Source: Saprospiraceae bacterium (lineage in GTDB: Bacteria > Bacteroidota > Bacteroidia > Chitinophagales > Saprospiraceae). Taken from it: a stretch of DNA of 64,000 nt. Positions 51,559 to 59,391 of the stretch are shown piece by piece; within the stretch, counting starts at the first letter, position 1, and each line of letters starts with the position of its first letter. The DNA lies in contig JADJXG010000001.1 of assembly GCA_016715965.1 (NCBI GenBank), forward strand, positions 574,501-638,500. The letters are read 5' to 3'. The notes beneath the pieces are model-generated. The model was given only the letters and a program-made list of their open reading frames with translations, did not search any database and had not been told where the DNA came from. The position numbers and the translations under genes were made by a program.

Positions 51559-53490
51559 ATGAAAAATTTAATAAAATTGATTGGAATCATCTGGATCTGT
51601 GCTATTCATTTATTGCCCACTCCAATCCATTCTCAATGTAATCCACCTCCGAATGAAGAATGTGAACAAACAGAGGCTTTATGCGGCCTATCCTTATTAA
51701 ATGGATATTGTTGCACCACGGTGGATTATGTCAATCCAACTGGTTGCTCACCGCTGTGTCCAAGTGGCGGCACACCAAACAACACAAGTTGGTGGGCCTT
51801 TGCCACCAACGGTGGCTCAGTAAGCATCAACATCAATTACAGCAATTGCAGCGTCAATGGGCAGGGCCTTCAAATGGGACTCTGGGGAGACTGTGATTGT
51901 GGAGAATCTTTGGCTTGTTACTCGAGTTGCGGAGGACCCAGCAATTACAATATTTCTGCCAATTTGGTGGCATGCAAAATCTATTATTTATTTATCAATG
52001 GTTGCAGTGGAGATGTGTGTGATTTTTGTTTGACCACCACGGGAGGACTGCCCCCAAATTTGCCTAGCATCGGAAGTATATCAGGACCCGTGGATGTATG
52101 CGAAGGTGCTTGTAATATTAGATATAGTGTCAATCTAAACAATTCCTGTTTACCGCATTACGAATGGACCCTGGATGGCAATCAGGTTGGCTCAGAAAAT
52201 CCTGAGATAGCATTTGATTTTCCCAAAGAAGGAGATTTTCTTTTGTGCGTTACAGCTTATATTGGAAACCCTCAATCCGGAAACATTTGCGATCAGGAGG
52301 GTCCAGTTTGTAAAAACATAAGAGTAAGGCGCATACAGGACAGATTCGGACCGCCGTGGTTACTTTGTCCTGATGTCCTGCCTTTCAAATGGCATTCACA
52401 ATTGGTAGTTGGTTCTGGCATTTATTCCCATGAGTTTGGAGATCGCCTGAGCTGTTGCAAGTTTGACTCTGTCAGGGAATTTATTGTGTTGGATCCGCCG
52501 GAGATGCCGACAGTATTTCACCTGGGTTGCAATCTAATGGATGCATACATTGATCCGACGACCAGACAGAGTTTTAACAACTGTCAGGTCAACAGAGCCA
52601 TCCTTCTCAAGAAAAGTACTGTTCCTTATCGCTGTGACAGTTCATATTTATTAAATGCGATTTTTCTGAACCAGATGGTTAGTTTTAGGGAGTATTGCGA
52701 CAGCGGTAAACTCTATCTCGAACCCAGAATCATTGATCAAACGATTGTCTGTGATTTCAACAACGAACTATCCCAGGATTATACCCTGCGATGGTATTTA
52801 AAATCGGACAGTACCAAAAAAACAATTGATTTTGCGGATCGACTATTGCTGACCAGAAAAGATTCTTATTGTTTGGAAGTTTTGGTCGATGCATATTACG
52901 GCACCGTCAGCAAAAAATGCAGCTTTACCTATTGCGAACAATTGAATGAAGACGATTTCTTTTTGTATGAAATTTGTCCAAAAGGCGATCTCGCCCCAAG
53001 ACCCGGGGACAGTGTCTATTATACCATCGATACGACCTTGCATCCGCAGACCAACTCACAACGATGGACCATCGAAGGAGGCCGCATTTTGACGCCAGGA
53101 GAAGGCAAAGACACCAACGAAATTATCGTTATTTGGGATGAAGCGGCTCCTGAAAAATTATTGTGCTATCAATACATTTCGCCCTGTGGAGAAAGTAAAA
53201 AATGTTGTCAGGAAGTGAAGATTATTTCTTCTGAAAAAAATATTTTGCAGCTTATAGATGGTGTAATGATTATTCCTAATCCAACTTCACATTCCTTCCA
53301 TATATGGATGAAATCAGATTTGGAAATAAATACAATAAATCTTTATGACCAACTGGGCCAACAGAGAAAAAACTGGATCAGACCATTGTCCCGTGATTTT
53401 GAAATTTCAGATTTACCATCCGGTATTTATTTTTTGCGAATACAAACTAAGCATGGTGAACTTGTTAAAAAAATTGCACTGAGTCATTAA
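51559..53490 (+). CDS. Cys-rich T9SS paralogue 4 of 7
   Basis: 643 aa, the longest member. Signal peptide ends PIHSQ-C. Cys domain with CGLSLLNGYCCTTVDYVNPTGC and NGCSGDVCDFCLTTTGG; PKD-like domain with HYEWTLDGNQVGSENPEIAFDF. The centre (DAYIDPTTRQSFNNCQ, LLKKSTVPYRCDSSYLLNA, DSGKLYLEPRIID) is closest to paralogue 2, whereas the second PKD module (KGDLAPRPGDSVYYTIDTT onward) is nearly identical to paralogue 5. The T9SS end is IIPNPTSHSFHIWMKS ... GIYFLRIQTKHGELVKKIAL. It lies eight bases after paralogue 3. Confidence 0.9.
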   Translation: MKNLIKLIGIIWICAIHLLPTPIHSQCNPPPNEECEQTEALCGLSLLNGYCCTTVDYVNPTGCSPLCPSGGTPNNTSWWAFATNGGSVSININYSNCSVNGQGLQMGLWGDCDCGESLACYSSCGGPSNYNISANLVACKIYYLFINGCSGDVCDFCLTTTGGLPPNLPSIGSISGPVDVCEGACNIRYSVNLNNSCLPHYEWTLDGNQVGSENPEIAFDFPKEGDFLLCVTAYIGNPQSGNICDQEGPVCKNIRVRRIQDRFGPPWLLCPDVLPFKWHSQLVVGSGIYSHEFGDRLSCCKFDSVREFIVLDPPEMPTVFHLGCNLMDAYIDPTTRQSFNNCQVNRAILLKKSTVPYRCDSSYLLNAIFLNQMVSFREYCDSGKLYLEPRIIDQTIVCDFNNELSQDYTLRWYLKSDSTKKTIDFADRLLLTRKDSYCLEVLVDAYYGTVSKKCSFTYCEQLNEDDFFLYEICPKGDLAPRPGDSVYYTIDTTLHPQTNSQRWTIEGGRILTPGEGKDTNEIIVIWDEAAPEKLLCYQYISPCGESKKCCQEVKIISSEKNILQLIDGVMIIPNPTSHSFHIWMKSDLEINTINLYDQLGQQRKNWIRPLSRDFEISDLPSGIYFLRIQTKHGELVKKIALSH

Positions 53491-53500
53491 AATATTTAGA

Positions 53501-55423
53501 ATGGAAAAATTATTTCTTCTTGCATCGTTCTTACTTTTTTCGCATGCAATAAATATTCTCGAAGCACAATGTACGCCAAAGTCATCCGATGAATGCAATG
53601 ATATTGAATTGCTGTGTTCTTTGTCTGAACTTAATGGATACTGTTGCAGATTAACTGAATTTGACCGTCAAATTGGATGTCATCCGCTTTGTACGGGTGG
53701 TCCTCCCACCAACAATATAGAACTTTGGCCTTTTGTTACCAATGGTGGACAAGTGACCATCACACTCCAAACTTCCAATTGTGACTCAATTGGAAAGGGT
53801 ATGCAGATGGCCATTTGGCGCGATTGTTTGTGTCAGCAATTGGTTGCTTGTCAATCCACATGTAATGGACTAAGCACAATTAGTATGACTGCCACTTTAT
53901 CACCCTGCGTAATTTATTACTTGATGGTGGCCGGTTGTAATGGAGATGTTTGTAATTTTTGTCTGAGTATTACAGGAGGTGCCGGCCCTGTATTTTCACC
54001 GATTGGTCCAATCATTGGGCCATCTGAAGTTTGTATGGGAGATATGAAAATCCATTACTCTGCACAATCTCAAGATCCCTGCGAGAGGAATCATCAATGG
54101 ACGCTGGATGGTCAGCCCATCCGAACAGATGAGGCATATGTTGATCTTGCATTCAATGAAGAAGGAAGTTTTGAATTATGCGTTTCGACAAAGTTTGGGA
54201 ATGGTTCCTTAAATATAGTTTGTTCAGAAGACGGTCCCGTATGCAAAACGATCAAAGTCTCTAAGGAAAATGATCGAATTGGAACGCCCTTCCGTCTTTG
54301 TCCTGAGAAAATTCCATATCGTTGGTACAATCAAATTGTTCTTGGACCCGGATTTTATTCAAGTAGCTTTACCGATCCAACAACAAAGTGCATTTTTGAT
54401 TCAGTTCGTGAATTTATTGTACTGGATCCACCTGAATACCCCACCGTTTATTATTTGGGTTGTGATGAGGATGATTTTTATATCGATAGCATTACAGGTA
54501 GCAAATTTGACCAATGTCAATTTTACCGATTTGTCAAACTCCCAAAATCAACAGAACAGTTTACCTGCGACAGTGGATATTATCTTAATTCAATATTTCT
54601 AAATTACAATGTGATATTTAGAGAATATTGCGATAGCGGAAGAATCATTATTGATCCCAGAATAATAGATCGGACATTGACCTGTGGTAATACCGCAGAA
54701 TTCAAACAAAACTATGCTTATCGTTGGTATCTTAAATCGGATAGCACTAAAACGACATTGGATACCCAAAGTTATTTAAAGGTAAAACAAAAAGCTGATT
54801 ATTGCTTAGAGATTTTAATAGCTGCTGAGTTTGGCGATCAAATAAAAAAATGCAGTTTTACATTTTGTGAAGCTTGGGACGAAGATGAATTATTAGCATA
54901 CGAAATTTGTCCAAAAGGCGATCTCGCCCCAAGACCCGGAGACAGTGTCTATTATACCATCGATACGACCTTGCATCCGCAGACCAACTCACAACAATGG
55001 ACCATCGAAGGAGGTCGCATTTTGACGCCTGGGGAAGGCAAAGACACCAACGAAATTGTCGTGATTTGGGATGAAGCGGCTCCTGAAAAATTATTGTGCT
55101 ATCAGTATATTTCAAACTGCGGTGAGAGCAAAAAATGTTGTCAGGAAGTGAAGATTATTTCTTCAAATAAAGATGTCAACTTAAATGCAAATGAAATTGT
55201 GATCGTTCCAAACCCGGTGGATCAAAAATTTAGTATATTCACTTTGCGTGAATTGAAAATTGAAACAGTGATTCTGTTTGATCCAATGGGACATGTGGTT
55301 CAACATTGGAATAAACCTATCGGATCTGAATTTACAATTAATGAGCTGCGGTCGGGCTTGTACTATTTGAAACTAAAAACAGATCGCGGAACGTATATCA
55401 AAAAGTTGATGACAATACATTGA
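53501..55423 (+). CDS. Cys-rich T9SS paralogue 5 of 7
   Basis: 640 aa. Signal peptide ends NILEAQ-C. The N-terminal half is more diverged: the usual NPTGC site is DRQIGC, WWAF is replaced by LWPFVTNGG, and DGCNGDVCDF is AGCNGDVCNF. The PKD-like domain reads HQWTLDGQPIRTDEAYVDLAFNEEGSFELCVSTKFGNG. The centre (FREYCDSGRIIIDPRIIDRTLTCGN, TLDTQSYLKV) matches paralogue 3, while the second PKD module is nearly identical to paralogue 4 (54900-55163 versus 52969-53232). The T9SS end is IVPNPVDQKFSIFTLR ... GLYYLKLKTDRGTYIKKLMTIH. It lies 10 bases after paralogue 4. Confidence 0.9.
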   Translation: MEKLFLLASFLLFSHAINILEAQCTPKSSDECNDIELLCSLSELNGYCCRLTEFDRQIGCHPLCTGGPPTNNIELWPFVTNGGQVTITLQTSNCDSIGKGMQMAIWRDCLCQQLVACQSTCNGLSTISMTATLSPCVIYYLMVAGCNGDVCNFCLSITGGAGPVFSPIGPIIGPSEVCMGDMKIHYSAQSQDPCERNHQWTLDGQPIRTDEAYVDLAFNEEGSFELCVSTKFGNGSLNIVCSEDGPVCKTIKVSKENDRIGTPFRLCPEKIPYRWYNQIVLGPGFYSSSFTDPTTKCIFDSVREFIVLDPPEYPTVYYLGCDEDDFYIDSITGSKFDQCQFYRFVKLPKSTEQFTCDSGYYLNSIFLNYNVIFREYCDSGRIIIDPRIIDRTLTCGNTAEFKQNYAYRWYLKSDSTKTTLDTQSYLKVKQKADYCLEILIAAEFGDQIKKCSFTFCEAWDEDELLAYEICPKGDLAPRPGDSVYYTIDTTLHPQTNSQQWTIEGGRILTPGEGKDTNEIVVIWDEAAPEKLLCYQYISNCGESKKCCQEVKIISSNKDVNLNANEIVIVPNPVDQKFSIFTLRELKIETVILFDPMGHVVQHWNKPIGSEFTINELRSGLYYLKLKTDRGTYIKKLMTIH

Positions 55424-55444
55424 TGATATTGAAATCTATCAGAA

Positions 55445-57178
55445 ATGAGATTGAAAGATATTGTGCTTTGCTTTGCGATTTCTCTTTTTACCGAGGTGAA
55501 ATTAAATGCGCAATGCTCACCTCCATGGACTGATCATTGCAAAGATGCACATATCTTGTGTTCGCCTTCAGAATTGCATGGCTATTGTTGTTCTCATATT
55601 AAATATAGCAATCCATCCGGCTGTGATCCTTTGTGCCCTTCAGGTGGAAAATCAATAAACACATCCTGGTGGGCTTTTAAGTCTTTGGGTGGAAGCGTCA
55701 TGATCCATATCGAAGTCAACAATTGCTCTATCAATGGAATGGGAATCCAAATGGGACTTTGGGCCGATTGTTCATGCAATGAATCAGTGATATGTCGCTC
55801 TGAATGTAAAAGTTCGGGAATGGTCTCCATTACCGCTGATTTAGATCCTTGCAAAGATTATTATTTTTTTGTCAATGGTTGCAATGGTGATATTTGTGAT
55901 ATCTGCATTTTAATTGAGGAGGAACGTGAAGATATATTTCCTCCTCCTAGTCTGAACGGTCCGCAAAATGTTTGTTTGGGTACAAATGCACAAATTTATT
56001 ATCTCGTAAGTGAGTATCCTTGTGTTGATTCGTATGAGTGGTTCCTTAACGGGGATAATCTTTTTCAGGATGCAGATTCAGTAGGTATCCATTTTGTTGA
56101 TGTAGGAGATTTTGTCTTATGTGGAACCGGTTTTCATTATTCGAATTCCAGAAGTATTTGTTATCAAATAGGACCTGTTTGCAAAAACATTCTTGTATCA
56201 AAACAGGCTGATGTGAATCACGGAGAAACCATCTGTTTTGAAACCGCTGGAAATTACAAACCCAGAGCAAATTGTTTTTGGGCACAAAATGGAAGACTTA
56301 TATGCAGAGGCGAAGATTCTGCAGCTTGCATTGTGGATACAAATATTTTTTTTATCGTTTTATCGCCAGCTGTACCTCCTGAGATCTATTATTTAGCTGC
56401 CTTTCCGGGAGAGTTTTACAAGGATACTTTAACTGGTTTGACTTTTAGAGGTTGTCAATTTGAAACTGAAATTCATTTGCCAAAATCTGCCGGAATCTTG
56501 CAATGTGATTCTTCCTATGTTTTAAATATGTTTTCTCCAGATTATACAGCCAACCTGCGAAATTATGGTTTTTTAGGAAGTTACTATTTAGAAGCTCGAT
56601 TGATCGACAGGACCCAGACTTGTGGGAACAGCGGTTATTCAGAAACGATCCAATTCAAATGGTATCGGAAGGCTGATCCACAAAAAAAGACTTTGGATAC
56701 AAACGAAATTATCAAAGTATTTGGTCACGATACTTTTTGCGTTGATATATTCATCCATATCAAATTTGGCAATACATCAAGGGACTATGCTTATACTTTT
56801 TGTCAAAAAAACACCAAAGGGCCTAAAATAATAGGGCCTGAAATTCCACCTACTGACACCATGTTGGGAAGATTAAATTCCAATATTCTAAAACAAGAAT
56901 TGGAAAATGAAATGTCATTCCCTTCCAAAAACAAAAATACTATAAACATTATTCCCAATCCCAATCAGTCAGGAAACAAATTTTCTGTAATAGCTTCTAA
57001 AAGCATCGGTGAGATGTTCATATATGATTTGAATGCTAAGCTTGTTTGGTCAGGGAATGCACATCAGGAAAAATCACTGGATCTATTCTTAGATTCAAAT
57101 CTAGCACCCGGTGTTTATATCATGATGGCCAATTGTAATAAAAAACTTATCTTTGAAAGATTTGTTGTGCAGCCTTAA
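55445..57178 (+). CDS. Cys-rich T9SS paralogue 6 of 7 (short form)
   Basis: 577 aa. Signal peptide ends VKLNAQ-C. The Cys domain is well kept (CSPSELHGYCCSHIKYSNPSGC, WWAFKSLGG, NGCNGDICDICILIEEE). The PKD-like domain is SYEWFLNGDNLFQDADSVGIHFVDVGDFVLCGTGF. The third domain is shortened at its entry and lacks the CCxFDSVREFI motif. Like paralogue 1 it lacks the second PKD-like module and reaches the T9SS domain through a linker (EIPPTDTMLGRLNSNILKQ). The sorting domain is IIPNPNQSGNKFSVIASK ... GVYIMMANCNKKLIFERFVVQP. It lies 21 bases after paralogue 5. Confidence 0.88.
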   Translation: MRLKDIVLCFAISLFTEVKLNAQCSPPWTDHCKDAHILCSPSELHGYCCSHIKYSNPSGCDPLCPSGGKSINTSWWAFKSLGGSVMIHIEVNNCSINGMGIQMGLWADCSCNESVICRSECKSSGMVSITADLDPCKDYYFFVNGCNGDICDICILIEEEREDIFPPPSLNGPQNVCLGTNAQIYYLVSEYPCVDSYEWFLNGDNLFQDADSVGIHFVDVGDFVLCGTGFHYSNSRSICYQIGPVCKNILVSKQADVNHGETICFETAGNYKPRANCFWAQNGRLICRGEDSAACIVDTNIFFIVLSPAVPPEIYYLAAFPGEFYKDTLTGLTFRGCQFETEIHLPKSAGILQCDSSYVLNMFSPDYTANLRNYGFLGSYYLEARLIDRTQTCGNSGYSETIQFKWYRKADPQKKTLDTNEIIKVFGHDTFCVDIFIHIKFGNTSRDYAYTFCQKNTKGPKIIGPEIPPTDTMLGRLNSNILKQELENEMSFPSKNKNTINIIPNPNQSGNKFSVIASKSIGEMFIYDLNAKLVWSGNAHQEKSLDLFLDSNLAPGVYIMMANCNKKLIFERFVVQP

Positions 57179-57187
57179 ACTTCTCAG

Positions 57188-59104
57188 ATGAAATTTGGAT
57201 TTTTGCTTTCTGCAATTTTATTCTTACAGCTAACTGACACAGTTATTTTCGGGCAATGCAGTATTCCCCGTGCAGACACCTGTGATCAAGCCGAAATTAT
57301 TTGTTCTTTGTCAGAGTTCAATGAGTTTTGTTGCAGTTCATCCAATTATCTGAACACCACCGGTTGCATTCCTTTGTGTCCCAGACCCGTAGGAGGTGGA
57401 TCAAGCCGAAATACTTCCTGGTGGGCATTTCGGTCGATGGGTGGAGAAATTAATGTTCAAGTCGTTGTATTCAAATGTCAATTGACTGGTCAGGGTTTGC
57501 AGATGGGTTTGTGGGCGGATTGCGATTGTCGAGAGGCAGTGGTTTGCAAAAGTACATGCGGGGGATTGAATGAGTTTTTATTGACAGCCCAATTGGAATC
57601 CTGTAAGGTATATTATATGTTTGTCAATGGTTGCAATGGGGATGTCTGTGATTTTTGTTTGCTAACCTCCGTTGAAAATGAAGCTACATTACCTCCGCTT
57701 AATCTGGCTCCACATCTGACGAAAGTATGCAAAGGCGCATGTGAAGTTAAATATGAAGTGCAAGATACTTTTCTTTGCGGAGCTCATTATGTCTGGACAC
57801 TGGATTCTGTGGTATTGGCTTCCAACGAAAAAAATATAGTCCTTGATTTTCCGGATTCAGGAAGTTTTCGATTGTGTGTGACGGCTTATCTTGGTAATCC
57901 TCTTTCAGGAAATATATGCGATCAGGATGGTCCAATTTGTACAACCATTCGCGTGGTCGATCAAACGACAGAACGCAGAGGCCATGAAGGAATTTTATGC
58001 TGGGATCAGATTCCTTTTTCTTGGCATGATCAAGTCATTACCAAGTCCGGTGATTACAGACAGACCTTGCAGGATAGTTTGAGTTGCTGCGATTATGATT
58101 CAGTCAGATTATTTACCTTATTAGATAGGCCTTCCGTTTATTTTGTGGGATGCATTGGTGATACTTTTACTGATACGGTTACCAATCAAACTTATAATAC
58201 CTGCCAGCTCAATACCCTAATCGACCATCCCGGTAAAACCATGCTATATCAATGCGACAGTTCCTATTTACTCAATGCGGTGTTTTTAAATTATCATGTA
58301 ATCTTTCGCGAGTATTGTTTGGGTGGAAAAGTTGTCATTGAAGCCAGAACCATAGACCGAACCCTTACCTGTGGAAACCAAAATTTAATGCAAGATTTAC
58401 AGTATCGCTGGTATCTAAAGAATGATCCTGCAAGGCGTATTCTTGGGAATGAAGCTATTTTTGAACCAGGCGGAAATGAAGAGTATTGTTTGAATTTAAC
58501 CGTAGTAGCCCACTTTGGTGATCAAACCAGAACTTGTGAATTTGATTTTTGTGAGCAATGGGACGAAAGTCAGTTATATCCTTATGAAGTATGTCCTTTG
58601 GGTGATCTTATCCTGACCGACAAATTGCGGGGTAATTATTTTCTGGATTCAATAACACCCACAAATGTTTTTGTCCACAACTGGAAAGTGACCGGTGGCA
58701 ATATTCTCACTCCAATGGGAGGAATTGATACGACAGAAATCGTAGTAGAATGGGATCCTTCCGCATCGGAACATAAAGTTTGTTATAATTATATTTCCAA
58801 TTGCGGGGAAAGCAAGGAGTGTTGTATTCTGGTAAGACTTGTTTCTGGTACAGTGGAGGATGTTCATGGTTTCGATTTTTGGACTGTGGTCCCCAATCCA
58901 GCTTACGGAGAGATTCGCATTATTCATCCAAGCCAACAAGCAAATGTCATCGAGGTGATCGATCCATTTGGAAAGTCCGCGAAAAAATTTAAATCCATTG
59001 GAAATGGATCTTTTGATATTTCCAATTTGCAATCAGGAACGTATTTTTTAAAAATCCATTCCCGATCTGGTACGTTTGTTAGACGTTTGATGGTGATTCG
59101 GTAA
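57188..59104 (+). CDS. Cys-rich T9SS paralogue 7 of 7
   Basis: 638 aa, full-length form. Signal peptide ends TVIFGQ-C. Cys domain: CSLSEFNEFCCSSSNYLNTTGC, then an unusual Arg/Gly insert (CPRPVGGGSSRNTSWWAF). PKD-like: HYVWTLDSVVLASNEKNIVLDFPDSGSFRLCVTAYLGNP. Third domain: GDYRQTLQDSLSCCDYDSVRLFTLL. The centre (FREYCLGGKVVIEARTIDRTLTCGN) is nearest to paralogues 3 and 5. Second PKD module: HNWKVTGGNILTPMGGIDTTEIVVEWD. The T9SS end is VVPNPAYGEIRIIHPS ... GTYFLKIHSRSGTFVRRLMVIR. It ends the array, nine bases after paralogue 6; 287 bases without a gene follow, holding only the next promoter. Confidence 0.9.
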   Translation: MKFGFLLSAILFLQLTDTVIFGQCSIPRADTCDQAEIICSLSEFNEFCCSSSNYLNTTGCIPLCPRPVGGGSSRNTSWWAFRSMGGEINVQVVVFKCQLTGQGLQMGLWADCDCREAVVCKSTCGGLNEFLLTAQLESCKVYYMFVNGCNGDVCDFCLLTSVENEATLPPLNLAPHLTKVCKGACEVKYEVQDTFLCGAHYVWTLDSVVLASNEKNIVLDFPDSGSFRLCVTAYLGNPLSGNICDQDGPICTTIRVVDQTTERRGHEGILCWDQIPFSWHDQVITKSGDYRQTLQDSLSCCDYDSVRLFTLLDRPSVYFVGCIGDTFTDTVTNQTYNTCQLNTLIDHPGKTMLYQCDSSYLLNAVFLNYHVIFREYCLGGKVVIEARTIDRTLTCGNQNLMQDLQYRWYLKNDPARRILGNEAIFEPGGNEEYCLNLTVVAHFGDQTRTCEFDFCEQWDESQLYPYEVCPLGDLILTDKLRGNYFLDSITPTNVFVHNWKVTGGNILTPMGGIDTTEIVVEWDPSASEHKVCYNYISNCGESKECCILVRLVSGTVEDVHGFDFWTVVPNPAYGEIRIIHPSQQANVIEVIDPFGKSAKKFKSIGNGSFDISNLQSGTYFLKIHSRSGTFVRRLMVIR

Positions 59105-59356
59105 AATGGGAATGGGTAAATGGATGATTGATTCAATGGTCTAAATCCTAATTCTGGACCACAATTTTCGCAATCATCCACACTCTGATGTGACAATTGA
59201 TCAGCTTTGCAATCCTTATGGACCTCTTCTCCCATTTTATTCCTTCAGATGTACCAATTTAATACCTTTATGTTTATTTTGCATAAATCGATTGGTTTGG
59301 CATAGGTCCAAAGCTATCCAACTCCGCTTATTTAATTTCAATTATCAAAATCTCCT

Positions 59357-59364
59357 TACTTTTG
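59357..59364 (+). promoter_or_regulatory. Bacteroidota -7 box for the yfhO gene
   Basis: TACTTTTG matches TAnnTTTG, 27 bases before the ATG at 59392. It overlaps the in-frame TTG at 59362, which therefore cannot be the start. Confidence 0.6.
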
Positions 59365-59391
59365 TGGTATATATATATAGAATATTTATAT

